Assembly: GCF_010093445.1 (NCBI RefSeq)
Contig: NZ_PDWW01000001.1
Coordinates: 124,001 to 188,000, forward strand
Source: Pseudoxanthomonas japonensis
GTDB taxonomy: Bacteria; Pseudomonadota; Gammaproteobacteria; Xanthomonadales; Xanthomonadaceae
DNA length: 64,000 bases
Direction: 5' to 3'
Shown here: piece after piece, positions 1 to 9,084 of the stretch
How positions within the stretch are numbered: the stretch's first letter is position 1
Layout of the letters: every line of letters begins with the position of its first letter
Notes under the pieces: model-generated
The model's input: only the letters and a program-made list of their open reading frames with translations
Told to the model about the DNA's origin: nothing
The model's database searches: none
Made by a program: the position numbers and the translations under genes

Positions 1-1358
1 GCAACATCGTCTTCAAGCCCACCTGGGACGAAGAGAAGTACGCGCAGGTTGATTTCGGTGTCCGCTTCGACTCGCCGATCTACCAGGTCCGGTTTGGCGC
101 CAAGCGCCGGGAGCATGAGACGGGCCAGCGCATGGGCGGCGTCTCGCTGGCGACCGTCGCAGGCTATGGCAATGCCTTGGCATCGGAGTTCGATCCGCGG
201 CCGCTCCCCAGCAACTACCTGAGCGGGTTCCACAACACGGGCGACCTGGCCAACCGTTTCACCATCGACGGCTGGGCGCTGGCCGATTACATCCTGAGCG
301 GCGACTGGCTCGCACCGTGGCAGACGATGCCGGAGCCAGGCACGTTCAACGATCCCTCATTCGTCTCCAACACCTGGACCGTCACCGAGGACGTCAACGC
401 TGCCTACGCGCAAGCGGACTACAGCTGGAACGGCCTGCGCGGCAACTTCGGTGTGCGCTTCGTGCAGACCGAGTCCAACAGCCTTGGCTGGCAGTGCACC
501 ACCGGCACCGTTTGCGCCGCCGACGGCTACGAGCAGATCAGCGTCCGCAAGAAGTACAACAACGTCCTGCCCAATCTGAATGTCGCCTATGACCTCGCCA
601 ATGACGTGGTATTGCGCGCATCGGCGGCAAAGGTCATCGCGCGGCCGAACTACGGCGACATGTCCAATTACCTGTGGCTGGGTCCGCAGACGCTCACCGG
701 CGGCGGCGGCAATCCGGACTTGGACCCCTACGAATCGAACAATTACGACTTCTCGGCCGAGTGGTACTTCAACGAGAACTCGATCCTGGCGGGTACTGTG
801 TTCTACAAGGATGTGTCCAACTACATCCTTTCCACGACCGGACTGGAAACCCACTTCAACCAGTCAACCGGCTCCGACTCCCAGTTCGTCATCTCGCGTC
901 CGCGCAATGCGGGCAGTGCGAGTATCAAGGGCTTCTCCGCTGCCTTCCAGCAGACTTTCGACAATGGCCTGGGCGTCCTTGCCAACTACACGTACGCCGA
1001 TGCCGAGGCCGACAACGGGGACCAGTTGCCGTTCAGCTCCAAGAGCCAGGTCAACATCAGTCCGTTCTTCGAAGGCGATCGCTGGACCGCCCGCGTGACC
1101 TATTCATGGCGTTCGAAGTACTACACGCAGGTCGACCGCGGCAACTACCTGGTCACCGACGACTACGACTCGCTGGACGCGAGCCTGTCGTTCAAGATCA
1201 ACGACCGTCTTAGCCTGAGCCTGGATGGCATGAACCTGCTCGACACCGAGTACTACACCTACGCCGAAGTACCGGGCATCGCCAACACCGAGAAGCTGGT
1301 GCGTGGCAGCTACCGCACCGGCCGCCGCTACATGGCCTCGCTGCGCTTCCAGTTCTGA
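1..1358 (+). CDS. TonB-dependent receptor, C-terminal part (5' end outside window)
   Basis: Outer-membrane active transporter; the reading frame is already open at base 3, so only about 451 C-terminal residues are visible and the plug domain is missing. The visible part looks like beta-barrel: alternating aromatic/polar strands, a late LSLSLDGMNLLDTEYYTYAE stretch (typical 'N-L-L-D' penultimate strands) and a terminal Phe (FQF), the usual outer-membrane insertion signal. A strong terminator follows. The next gene is a GH20 hexosaminidase lipoprotein, so uptake of N-acetylglucosamine-containing oligosaccharides is a reasonable inference, not proven by sequence. Substrate cannot be read from the barrel alone. 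Confidence 0.9.
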   Translation, partial: NIVFKPTWDEEKYAQVDFGVRFDSPIYQVRFGAKRREHETGQRMGGVSLATVAGYGNALASEFDPRPLPSNYLSGFHNTGDLANRFTIDGWALADYILSGDWLAPWQTMPEPGTFNDPSFVSNTWTVTEDVNAAYAQADYSWNGLRGNFGVRFVQTESNSLGWQCTTGTVCAADGYEQISVRKKYNNVLPNLNVAYDLANDVVLRASAAKVIARPNYGDMSNYLWLGPQTLTGGGGNPDLDPYESNNYDFSAEWYFNENSILAGTVFYKDVSNYILSTTGLETHFNQSTGSDSQFVISRPRNAGSASIKGFSAAFQQTFDNGLGVLANYTYADAEADNGDQLPFSSKSQVNISPFFEGDRWTARVTYSWRSKYYTQVDRGNYLVTDDYDSLDASLSFKINDRLSLSLDGMNLLDTEYYTYAEVPGIANTEKLVRGSYRTGRRYMASLRFQF

Positions 1359-1391
1359 TCTCTCCACCGATGTAGTTCTTTGCTTCCCTCA

Positions 1392-1424
1392 CGGGCCTGG
1401 ACTTGTCCGGGCCCGCTTTTTTTT
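1392..1424 (+). terminator. Rho-independent terminator of the TonB receptor gene
   Basis: A GC-rich hairpin (arms around CGGGCCTGGAC and GTCCGGGCCCG, loop of two bases) is followed by eight T. It lies 34 bases after the receptor stop codon and before the hexosaminidase start. Confidence 0.85.
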
Positions 1425-1458
1425 GGGCATGCTGTGCCCATCGCTACCGAGGACACCG

Positions 1459-3792
1459 ATGAAACGACCCATCGCCCATCGCGCCCTGGCCGGACTGGCC
1501 TTCGCCCTGCTCGCCCTGGCCGGCTGCAAGGACAGGACCGGTGAGGCCGCCGCCGCGGCCTCCACGCCCATCACGCCGTCGTTGATTCCGGCGCCCGTCG
1601 ACCTGCAGACGTCCGCGGGCACCTTCGCCATCGATGGCGACACGCGCCTGTTCGCCGAGGGCGACGCGGCGACGCGCGTTGCGCAACAGTTTTCCGCCTA
1701 CCTGCAGTCGGCGGGCGCGCCTGCGCTGAAGACGACTCGGGAAGACGGCAAGGGCCTGATCCGCTTCGTGCTTGAAGCGGCGGGCGCGGAAGGAACCGGT
1801 CCCGAGGCGTACACGCTGGACGTCACACCGGACGGCATCACGGTGAAGGCGCACGACGAACGCGGCCTGTTCTACGGTGCGGTGACGCTGTGGCAGCTGG
1901 TCACGCAAGGCGACAAGGGCCGCGTGACGTTGCCCGCGCTGCATATCGAGGACGCACCGCGTTTCACGTGGCGCGGCTTCATGCTGGACCCGGCGCGCCA
2001 TTTCCAGCAGGTCGAGGACGTCAAGAAGGTCATCGACGCGATGGCGCTGCACAAGCTCAACACACTGCACTGGCACCTCACCGACGATCAGGGCTGGCGC
2101 ATCGAGATCAAGCAGTATCCGAAGCTCACCGGCATCGGCGGCTGCCGCATTCCCGCGGGTGACGGCGGCAAGGATCCCAAGACCGGCGAGCCGCGCCCGT
2201 ACTGCGGCTTTTACACGCAGGACCAGATCCGCGACGTGGTGAAGTACGCCGCCGAACGCCACATCACCGTGGTGCCCGAGATCAACGTGCCGGGCCACGC
2301 GACGGCGGCGATCTCCGCCTATCCCGAGCTCGGTTCGATCGACACACCGCTGGTGCCGTCGAACGAATGGGGCGTGTTCCCCAACCTGGTCAACGTGGAA
2401 GAACCGACGATCACCTTCCTCGAGAACGTGCTGGGCGAAGTGGTGCAGCTTTTCCCCGGCACCTACGTGCACATCGGCGGCGACGAAGCGGTCAAGGACC
2501 AGTGGGAAGCCTCCGCGCGCGAACAGGCGCGCATGCGCCAGGTCGGCGCGAAGACCGAGATGGACCTGCAGGGGTATCTGGTCGAACGCCTGGAGAAGTA
2601 CCTGTCCACGCATGGCAAGCGCCTGATCGGCTGGGACGAGATCCTGGAAGCGAAATTGCCGCCCGAGGCCACGGTGATGTCGTGGCGCGGTATCGAAGGC
2701 GGCTTGCAGGCGGCACGCCAGGGCCATGACGTGGTGATGTCGCCCTCCAACAAGACCTACCTGGACTACCTGCAGACCGCCTCGCCGAACGAGCCGCCGG
2801 GCCGTCCGGCGCTGATCACGCTGCAGGATGTCTACGGTTTCGAGCCGGTGCCGGCGGAACTGGAAGAGAGCCAGCGCCACCACATCCTCGGCATCCAGGC
2901 CAACCTGTGGACCGAGCACACCCGCACCTTCGCCCGCCTGCAGCACAACGCATTCCCGCGCCTCGCGGCGGTGGCGGAAACCGGCTGGACGCCGGCGGCG
3001 AAGAAGGACCTCGCCAGTTTCATCGCCCGTCTGCCCACGCAGCTGAAGCGCTACGACGCCATCGGCCTGGGCTACGCGAAGACGCCGTTCGAGCCGCTGA
3101 TCGCCACCGAGGACAACCGCAAGGCCGGCACAGCGAAGGTCACCCTGTCCAATCCGCTCGACTACCCGGTGCACTACACCACCGACGGCAGCGAACCGAC
3201 GCAGACCTCGCCGACGTTCGCCGCGCCGCTGGACGTAAAGCTGCCGGCTACCGTGCGTGCGGCCGCGTTCGCCGATGGCCGCGCGCTGGCGCCGGCGTCG
3301 ACGTTCGAACTGACGCCGGCCGCGATGCTGACGCGCACCGACGAGGCGATGGGCGTGTGCCCGGATGCCGGGCGCCTGTTGCTGCGCCTGGAAGACGATG
3401 GCCCGCTGGAAGGCGAGCGCGCGATCTTCAACGCGACGATCTTCTATCCCTGCTGGCAGTGGAACCAGGCCGACCTGGACGGGATCGCGTCGATCAAGGT
3501 GCGTGCCGGCCGCATTCCGTACTACTTCCAGCTGGCCCACGACGAGCCGAACCGCAATTTCGAGCCGGCAAAATCCCCGCTGGGCGAACTGGAGATCCTG
3601 GGCGGCGGCTGCAAGGGCCACACGCTGGCGACGGTGGCGTTGCCTGCCGCACCGAACGCCGACGGCTTCCTCGACCTCGAGGCGGCGCTGCCGGCCGGCA
3701 CCACCGGCAAGCAGGACCTGTGCGTGCGCTTCACCGGCGACACGCGTCCGCAGATGTGGGTGCTGGACCGCATCACGCTGCAGCCGCGCTGA
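1459..3792 (+). CDS. Beta-N-acetylhexosaminidase, GH20 family lipoprotein
   Basis: Releases terminal N-acetylhexosamine from chitooligosaccharides or glycans by substrate-assisted catalysis. 777 residues from ATG 1459; this start gives a lipoprotein signal (LAGC, Cys23), whereas the longer open frame upstream has none. Order: signal (1-23), GH20b-like N domain (about 35-165), catalytic barrel (about 170-530) with the HIGGDE motif whose Asp342-Glu343 pair is the catalytic couple, then a CHB_HEX_C-like region with YTTDGSEPT (about 565-620), then roughly 130 further residues with four Cys. That last part is beyond the usual family length and may be a carbohydrate-binding domain (inference). Lies downstream of a TonB receptor; probably periplasmic, membrane-anchored. 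Confidence 0.93.
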   Translation: MKRPIAHRALAGLAFALLALAGCKDRTGEAAAAASTPITPSLIPAPVDLQTSAGTFAIDGDTRLFAEGDAATRVAQQFSAYLQSAGAPALKTTREDGKGLIRFVLEAAGAEGTGPEAYTLDVTPDGITVKAHDERGLFYGAVTLWQLVTQGDKGRVTLPALHIEDAPRFTWRGFMLDPARHFQQVEDVKKVIDAMALHKLNTLHWHLTDDQGWRIEIKQYPKLTGIGGCRIPAGDGGKDPKTGEPRPYCGFYTQDQIRDVVKYAAERHITVVPEINVPGHATAAISAYPELGSIDTPLVPSNEWGVFPNLVNVEEPTITFLENVLGEVVQLFPGTYVHIGGDEAVKDQWEASAREQARMRQVGAKTEMDLQGYLVERLEKYLSTHGKRLIGWDEILEAKLPPEATVMSWRGIEGGLQAARQGHDVVMSPSNKTYLDYLQTASPNEPPGRPALITLQDVYGFEPVPAELEESQRHHILGIQANLWTEHTRTFARLQHNAFPRLAAVAETGWTPAAKKDLASFIARLPTQLKRYDAIGLGYAKTPFEPLIATEDNRKAGTAKVTLSNPLDYPVHYTTDGSEPTQTSPTFAAPLDVKLPATVRAAAFADGRALAPASTFELTPAAMLTRTDEAMGVCPDAGRLLLRLEDDGPLEGERAIFNATIFYPCWQWNQADLDGIASIKVRAGRIPYYFQLAHDEPNRNFEPAKSPLGELEILGGGCKGHTLATVALPAAPNADGFLDLEAALPAGTTGKQDLCVRFTGDTRPQMWVLDRITLQPR

Positions 3793-3817
3793 CATCCGGT
3801 ACGTTGCAGCAGGGAGA

Positions 3818-3845
3818 AGCCGGGCATGTCCCGGCTTTTCTTTTT
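3818..3845 (+). terminator. Rho-independent terminator after hexosaminidase gene
   Basis: Stem AGCCGGG / CCCGGCT with a 5-base loop, then a T-rich tail interrupted by one C. It sits between two convergent genes (hexosaminidase and the VanZ-like gene, whose stop begins at 3847). Confidence 0.85.
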
Positions 3846-3846
3846 C

Positions 3847-4257
3847 TCAGGCCCGTGCGGGCAGGCGGGCGTCGATCGCCAGCAGCAAGCGGCTGAAGGG
3901 CGTCAGGCGCGTGGCGAATCCGGCCAGGACGCCCAGCGCATTGGCCAGCGCATCCTGCGCATCGGCCATGCGCGTGGCGGTCAGCGATCCCTGCGCGAAT
4001 TCCACCACGATGCCCAATGCAACCAGCATCAGCGCGGCAACGACGCAGCCTCGGCGGGTGGCGAACAGTTGCATCGCGGAGGTCGACAGCAAGGCGTAGG
4101 CGATGAAGTGCTCCACCTTGTCGCCACCCTCCGGCACCGGCGGCAGGCCACTCAGATTGACCAGCGACAGCACGATCACCGCCATGATCGCCACGCACCA
4201 CAGGCCCACCCACAGGCGCGGCCAACGGAACGGCTTCAGCTCGAACACGCGGCTCAC
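3847..4257 (-). CDS. VanZ-like family membrane protein
   Basis: Small integral membrane protein of 136 residues. Shows the VanZ-like signature: an early helix, the conserved GGDKVEHFIAYALLS segment (K-x-x-H-F-x-A-Y), two more helices and VEFAQ...R..D..D...N..G near the C-terminus. The wider family is named for a teicoplanin-resistance accessory protein, but most chromosomal members have no known role. Its ATG overlaps the stop of the upstream methyltransferase gene by four bases (ATGA), so the two are probably translationally coupled. Confidence 0.82.
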   Translation of the reverse strand: MSRVFELKPFRWPRLWVGLWCVAIMAVIVLSLVNLSGLPPVPEGGDKVEHFIAYALLSTSAMQLFATRRGCVVAALMLVALGIVVEFAQGSLTATRMADAQDALANALGVLAGFATRLTPFSRLLLAIDARLPARA

Positions 4258-5438
4258 AGGCGCCAGCTCAGGTCGTTGAACAGGAACGCCGTGCCGAACT
4301 CCACGTCACTCGAGAAGCCCATCACCTGGAAACGCTCGCCCATCTCGCTGGGCAGGGTCAGCCGCTTGGCTTCGTTGCGCAGGCGCAGCAGCGTGGTCTC
4401 GTCCGCGCGCGCCTCGGCTTCGTTCAACCGTTCCTGCAGTCCGTTGCCGAGCAGGAAGTTCGCCTGCGTGGTGTAGCCGGCCAGATCGAAGCCGGCCTGC
4501 GTACCGGCTTCGGCCAGTGCGGTGAAGTCGACGGAGGCCGTGATGTCCTGCAATCCCGGCCACAGGTAGGGATCGTTGTGCACGCGGTGGCGGTAGTACG
4601 CGCGCAGCGTGCCGTCGTCGCGGTCGGGCTGGTAGTACTCGCGCCGGGTGTAGCCGTAGTCGGCGAACAGCATCGCACCACGATCCAGTCCGCCCATCAC
4701 CGCCTGGATCCAGTACGGCAGCTGCGGCAGCAGTTCGGAGCGGTAGCCATCGGGGAACGGCTGTTCCAGATAGCGTTCGACGTGACGCACCGCTGCGGCC
4801 AGCAGTGCATCGGCCGGCCGGTCGGTGCGAACGAAGCGCCCGTCGCCATCCAGCGCTACACCTTCCTCGAACACCTCGCCATCGCGCAGCGTGAAGCGCG
4901 GCGTCGGCAGGGCGTCGATCACCTCGTTGGCGAACAGCACGCCATTCCACGCCCCGGACGGCGGACCATCCAGCCATTCCACCAGATCGAACACCGGCGG
5001 GATCAGGCGTTGTCCCAGCCGCTCGCGCTGCCGCTCGCGCAGGTCGGCGCTGGGCTCGAGGATGGCATAGCGCGCGGGCAGCGCATCGAGTTCGAGCAGT
5101 CGCTTCAGCATGATCTCGGCGAACGCACCGCTGCCGCCGCCGATCTCGACGAACTCCGCCTCCGGACCGATCTGCTGCAATACCGGCGCGATCGCCTGCG
5201 CCACGCAACTGGCGAACAGCGGCCCCAGTTCCGGCGCGGTGGTGAAGTCGCCAGCCTCGCCGAACTTGGTGCTGCCCGCGCTGTAGTACCCCATCCCCGG
5301 CGCATACAGGCTGCGCTCCATGAAGCGCGAGAACGGCAGGCTGCCGCCTTCGGCCACGATCTCCGCGCGGATCAGGGCGGCGAGGTGCGCGCTGTGCGCC
5401 TGCGCGGCGTCATCGGGAAGGGGGAGGTCGGCCTGCAT
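4254..5438 (-). CDS. MidA/NDUFAF7-type SAM-dependent methyltransferase
   Basis: 394 residues, matching the COG1565 family (bacterial relatives of mitochondrial NDUFAF7, which methylates an arginine of complex I). Visible family features: the N-terminal FSRFMERSLYAPGMGYYS and GDFTTAPE blocks, a SAM-binding glycine-rich loop (VEIGGGSGAFA), a later FANEVIDALP block and FADYGYTRREYY. Cytosolic. The bacterial target is not established, so no symbol is given. First gene of a two-gene unit with the VanZ-like gene; divergent from the Anbu gene about 120 bases away. Confidence 0.85.
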   Translation of the reverse strand: MQADLPLPDDAAQAHSAHLAALIRAEIVAEGGSLPFSRFMERSLYAPGMGYYSAGSTKFGEAGDFTTAPELGPLFASCVAQAIAPVLQQIGPEAEFVEIGGGSGAFAEIMLKRLLELDALPARYAILEPSADLRERQRERLGQRLIPPVFDLVEWLDGPPSGAWNGVLFANEVIDALPTPRFTLRDGEVFEEGVALDGDGRFVRTDRPADALLAAAVRHVERYLEQPFPDGYRSELLPQLPYWIQAVMGGLDRGAMLFADYGYTRREYYQPDRDDGTLRAYYRHRVHNDPYLWPGLQDITASVDFTALAEAGTQAGFDLAGYTTQANFLLGNGLQERLNEAEARADETTLLRLRNEAKRLTLPSEMGERFQVMGFSSDVEFGTAFLFNDLSWRL

Positions 5439-5557
5439 GTCGCACCAGAAGCGGGAAACCCCGCCATTGTACGGGCCGTTTCACACTGGCGTGCCGGCCC
5501 TAGCCAACCCCGGAGGGCACGCATAGAATCGTGATGCACAGCAGCAACGGACACGCC

Positions 5558-6388
5558 ATGACCTATTGCGTCGGCATCGAAGTCAACGAAGGCCTGGTCT
5601 TCGCCGCGGATACCCGCACCAGCGCCTCCTTCGACGACGTGCGCGTCTACCGCAAGATGCACGTGTTCGAATGGCCGGGCGACCGCGTGTTCGTCATCAT
5701 GTCCGCGGGCAACCTGGCCACCACGCAGTTGACCATCTCGCGACTGCAGCGCGATGCCGACGATCCCAACGCGGCACGGAGCCTGCGCACGTTCTCGCAC
5801 CTGTACGAAGTGGCGGAGTACGTCGGCGACACGCTCGTCGCCAGCCAGGTGAAGATGAACGACGAGGCGCAGCAGAGTGGCGTCAATGTCCAGTCCACGC
5901 TGATCCTCGGCGGCCAGATCGCCGGCGAGCGCCCCGGGCTGTACATGGTCTATCCGCTCGGCAACTGCATCGCCACCTCACCGGAAACGCCGTACCTGCA
6001 GATCGGCGAATCCAAGTACGGCAAGCCGATCCTCGACCGCATCATCCGGCCGGAGACGTCGCTGGAAGACGCGGCACGCTGCGCGCTGGTGTCGCTGGAT
6101 TCCACCATCCGGTCCAACCTGTCGGTGGGCATGCCGGTGGACATGGCGCTGCTGCGCAACGGCGACCTGAAGATCAGCCAGAAGATGCGGCTGGAAGCGG
6201 ACACGCCCCTGTATTCGGAAATCCACGACACCTGGTCGCGCAAGCTGGAAGCCGCCGTGCACAGCCTGCCGAGGTTCCCGTGGGAGCCTCAGCGCGAGAC
6301 CGAACCGTCGTCCGGCCCGCTGCCGGTGATGCCGCCGCGTCGCGCGCCGTCGCGGCAGGATCCCGGCGACGCGCAAGGGCAGCAGTAA
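5558..6388 (+). CDS. Anbu, ancestral proteasome beta-subunit-like peptidase
   Basis: Member of the proteasome/HslV-like Ntn-hydrolase group called Anbu (COG3484). I chose ATG 5558 because it gives MTYCVGI at the N-terminus, placing Thr2 where Anbu proteins have their presumed nucleophile; an in-frame ATG at 5534 would bury it, and a -10-like TAGAAT at 5524-5529 would leave a 20-base leader. 276 residues. Beta-subunit features: FAADTRTS, VFIMSAGNLA-like strand, later LVSLDSTIRSNLSVGMPVDMA. The C-terminal about 30 residues are Pro/Arg rich. Converges on alpha-E and ATP-grasp genes that co-occur with Anbu in many genomes. Natural substrate unknown. Confidence 0.88.
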   Translation: MTYCVGIEVNEGLVFAADTRTSASFDDVRVYRKMHVFEWPGDRVFVIMSAGNLATTQLTISRLQRDADDPNAARSLRTFSHLYEVAEYVGDTLVASQVKMNDEAQQSGVNVQSTLILGGQIAGERPGLYMVYPLGNCIATSPETPYLQIGESKYGKPILDRIIRPETSLEDAARCALVSLDSTIRSNLSVGMPVDMALLRNGDLKISQKMRLEADTPLYSEIHDTWSRKLEAAVHSLPRFPWEPQRETEPSSGPLPVMPPRRAPSRQDPGDAQGQQ

Positions 6389-6400
6389 GCGCGGCTTTCT

Positions 6401-6488
6401 GTAGGAGCGACGTCAGTCGCGACGGCCGCGATCGTCCTCGACCCTGAAAGATCCGCGTCGCGTCATCGCGACTGACGTCGCTCCCACG
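6401..6488. repeat. Intergenic palindrome, family B (GGAGCGACGTCAGTCGCGA)
   Basis: Imperfect inverted repeat between the convergent Anbu and alpha-E genes: left arm GTAGGAGCGACGTCAGTCGC, right arm GCGACTGACGTCGCTCCCAC. Three further copies lie in the window (19771, 45684, 49766). May act as a bidirectional terminator or REP-like element. Confidence 0.85.
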
Positions 6489-6505
6489 AGGGCAAACACG
6501 CCACC

Positions 6506-7447
6506 TCAACCGTGGAAGTAGCCTTCCGCGATCGCGTCGTGCAGCGCACCCAGGTGCACCTGGATCTGGTCCATGAACTGCGCGGGATTGCGTGTCGCCA
6601 GCACGGCGGGATCGGCATTGCGGGTCAGGCCGATCACGCGGTTGAGGTGGCGGTCCACACCGGGGCGTGGCGGCATCGTCGGCAGCACGCTCTGCATGCG
6701 CGACAGGCAGAAGTGCACGCTGCGCGGGAACTCGTTGTTCTGCAGCAGGAAGCGCAGCGCCAGTTCGGCGGTGACGCGCTGGCGCACGTGGCGGCGGAAC
6801 ATCTGATACCCGGCCAGCGAGCGCAGCACGCTCATCCACTGCATGTTCTGGAACGCCTCGCGGTCGTCCTCGTTGCGTGGCCTCACCAGCCCCGACGCAC
6901 CCGCGTCCATGATGCGCGTGGTCATGTCGGCCTGTTCCAGCGCCGTCCCCAGGCGCAGGAACTGGTAGCCGATGTCGCGGCTGACGTTGGCGCTCAGCAG
7001 GCCCGACACCTTCAGGCAGCCATCGACGATGCGTTGCAGGAACTCGAGCCGGTAACGCCGGCTGAGGCTGCGTTCCCCCTGCGCATCGATGTAGAGGTGC
7101 AGGTCGTTGATCGCTTCCCACACGTCCTGCGGCAGCGTGTCGCGGATGCTGCGCAGGATCTCGCGTGCCGAGTCGACCGACGTGCGCAGCGACGACGGAT
7201 TGCGTTCGTCCAGCAGCAGGAAGCGGATCACGTCCGCATCGCCCGCTGCTTCCGCCGTTTCCGGATGGCACTGCTCGAAGCACTCGCCGGCGCCGACGGT
7301 ATCGATCATCGGACGCCACGCGAACCGCACCGAGCGCGGCATGTCGAGTTGCAGCTGGCTGCCCACACCGACCAGGCGCGCGGTGTTCTCCGCGCGCCGC
7401 ACGTAGCGGCTGAACCAGTAGAGGTTGTCGGCGACGCGCGACAGCAT
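6506..7447 (-). CDS. Alpha-E domain protein (DUF403)
   Basis: 313 residues, mainly alpha-helical. The N-terminal MLSRVADNLYWFSRYVRRAE is the hallmark start of alpha-E proteins, and WEAINDLH and the central arginine-rich helices fit the family. Function is unproven; family members co-occur with circularly permuted ATP-grasp, transglutaminase-like and Anbu proteins, and have been proposed to take part in a peptide-ligation or tagging pathway. Its ATG shares one base with the stop of the ATP-grasp gene (TGATG), so expression is probably coupled. A transglutaminase-like partner is not found next to it here. Confidence 0.88.
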   Translation of the reverse strand: MLSRVADNLYWFSRYVRRAENTARLVGVGSQLQLDMPRSVRFAWRPMIDTVGAGECFEQCHPETAEAAGDADVIRFLLLDERNPSSLRTSVDSAREILRSIRDTLPQDVWEAINDLHLYIDAQGERSLSRRYRLEFLQRIVDGCLKVSGLLSANVSRDIGYQFLRLGTALEQADMTTRIMDAGASGLVRPRNEDDREAFQNMQWMSVLRSLAGYQMFRRHVRQRVTAELALRFLLQNNEFPRSVHFCLSRMQSVLPTMPPRPGVDRHLNRVIGLTRNADPAVLATRNPAQFMDQIQVHLGALHDAIAEGYFHG

Positions 7448-8901
7448 CAGGCAGCCTCCTCGTCGTCGGACAGGTCGACCACCCACGTGTCCTTGGCGCC
7501 GCCACCCTGCGACGAATTGACGACCAGCGAGCCCTTCACCATTGCCACGCGCGTCAGCCCGCCGGTGGTGACGTAGGTGTCCTGCCGCGACAGCACGAAC
7601 GGGCGCAGGTCGATGTGGCGCGGCGACGGTCCCTGCTTGGTGACGATGGGCGCGGTGGACAGCGCCAGCGTCGGCTGCGCCATGTAGTTGCGCGGATTCG
7701 CCTCGATCAGCGCCTTGAACTTCTCGCGCTGCCGCTTCGTCGAGCGCGGACCGATCAGCATGCCGTAGCCGCCGGACTCGTTGGCCGGCTTCACCACCAG
7801 CTTCTCGATGTTCTCCAGCACGTACCTGCGCTCCTTCGCGTTGTGGCAGAGGTAGCTGGGCACGTTGGGCAGGATGGGATCCTCGTCGAGGTAGTACTTG
7901 ATCATCTTGGGCACGTACGCGAACACGACCTTGTCGTCGGCGACGCCCGCGCCCGGCGCATTCGCCAGCGCCACCTTGCCGGCGCGCCAGCTGCGGATCA
8001 GGCCGGGCACGCCGAGCACGGACTCCGGATGGAACACCTCCGGGTCGATGAACAGGTCGTCGACGCGGCGGTAGACCACATCGACGCGCTTGGGGCCATA
8101 GACCGTGCGCATGTAGGTGCAGTCGTCGTCGGCGACGAACAGGTCGCTGCCTTCCACCAGTTCGATGCCCATCGCCTGCGCCAGGTAGGCGTGCTCGAAG
8201 TAGGCGCTGTTGAACACACCCGGCGTCAGCAGCGCGATCACCGGCGAGTCGCCGGGACGCGGCGACAGCGCGGCGAGGGTGTCGTAGAGCTGGCTGGGGT
8301 ACTCGTCGACCGGCAGGATGGAACTGGTCTCGAACAGCTCCGGGAACACGCGCTTGGCCACCATGCGGTTTTCCAGCATGTAGCTGACGCCACTGGGAAT
8401 GCGCAGGTTGTCTTCCAGCGCGTACAGCGTGCCGTCGCCGTCGCGCACCAGGTCGGAACCGCAGATGTGCGCCCATACGCCAAGCGGCGGCGTGATGCCG
8501 ACGCACTGCTCGCGGAAGTTCACCGAATCCTTCAGCAGCATCGCCGGGAACACCTTGTCCTTGACGATCTGCTGCTTGCCGTAGATGTCGCCGATGAACA
8601 GGTTCAGCGCGCGCATGCGCTGCTTCAGGCCGGCTTCGGTGCGCTGCCATTCGCTGAGCGGGATGATGCGCGGGATCAGGTCGAACGGCAGTGTGCGGTC
8701 GACGTTGCGGCCGTCGGAATACACGGTGAAGGTGATGCCCTGCACGCGCGCCACCACGTCGGCGGCCAGCTGGCGTTCGGCGAGTTCGCGGCCCGACAGG
8801 CCGGCGAGGTACTCGACCAGGCGTCGCGCGGCCGGTCGCGGCCGTCCATCGGCCTGGATCAGTTCGTCAAAGGTCGTGGTGCGGTACTTCGCCCAGTCCA
8901 T
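7447..8901 (-). CDS. Circularly permuted ATP-grasp type 2 protein (DUF404/DUF407)
   Basis: 484 residues, start ATG 8901 giving MDWAKYRTTTFDEL. Family features: the early TFDEL segment, LPFDLIPRIIP, the IYGKQQIVKD block, VGITPPLGVWAHICGSDLVRDGDG, LEDNLRIPSG and VLENIEKLVVKPANESGGYG (ATP-grasp nucleotide-binding elements). ATP-grasp enzymes make amide-type bonds through acyl-phosphate intermediates; the substrate of this subfamily is unknown. First gene of a two-gene unit with alpha-E, and functionally linked to Anbu by genomic co-occurrence. Confidence 0.9.
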   Translation of the reverse strand: MDWAKYRTTTFDELIQADGRPRPAARRLVEYLAGLSGRELAERQLAADVVARVQGITFTVYSDGRNVDRTLPFDLIPRIIPLSEWQRTEAGLKQRMRALNLFIGDIYGKQQIVKDKVFPAMLLKDSVNFREQCVGITPPLGVWAHICGSDLVRDGDGTLYALEDNLRIPSGVSYMLENRMVAKRVFPELFETSSILPVDEYPSQLYDTLAALSPRPGDSPVIALLTPGVFNSAYFEHAYLAQAMGIELVEGSDLFVADDDCTYMRTVYGPKRVDVVYRRVDDLFIDPEVFHPESVLGVPGLIRSWRAGKVALANAPGAGVADDKVVFAYVPKMIKYYLDEDPILPNVPSYLCHNAKERRYVLENIEKLVVKPANESGGYGMLIGPRSTKRQREKFKALIEANPRNYMAQPTLALSTAPIVTKQGPSPRHIDLRPFVLSRQDTYVTTGGLTRVAMVKGSLVVNSSQGGGAKDTWVVDLSDDEEAA

Positions 8902-9084
8902 TCGCCCTTTCCGCTGTCCCTCGCCGGCACATCCGACGAAGGGTGATGCGTCGCAACATGCACGGTCGGCGTGCGCGCCGTCAAGCCTCCGTGCGCCGCG
9001 CGCATCGACTCACCTTTTTGATGTCGGCGTGCGCCATTCCGGTGCAAAGCGGGGACAATGCCGGCTCCCGTCCCGGAGCCCGCC

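Noticed and set aside
1444-3795. 783-codon open frame on the minus strand
   Set aside because: Exactly antisense to the GH20 gene, Arg/His/Gln-rich low-information translation, no domain; a high-GC shadow frame.
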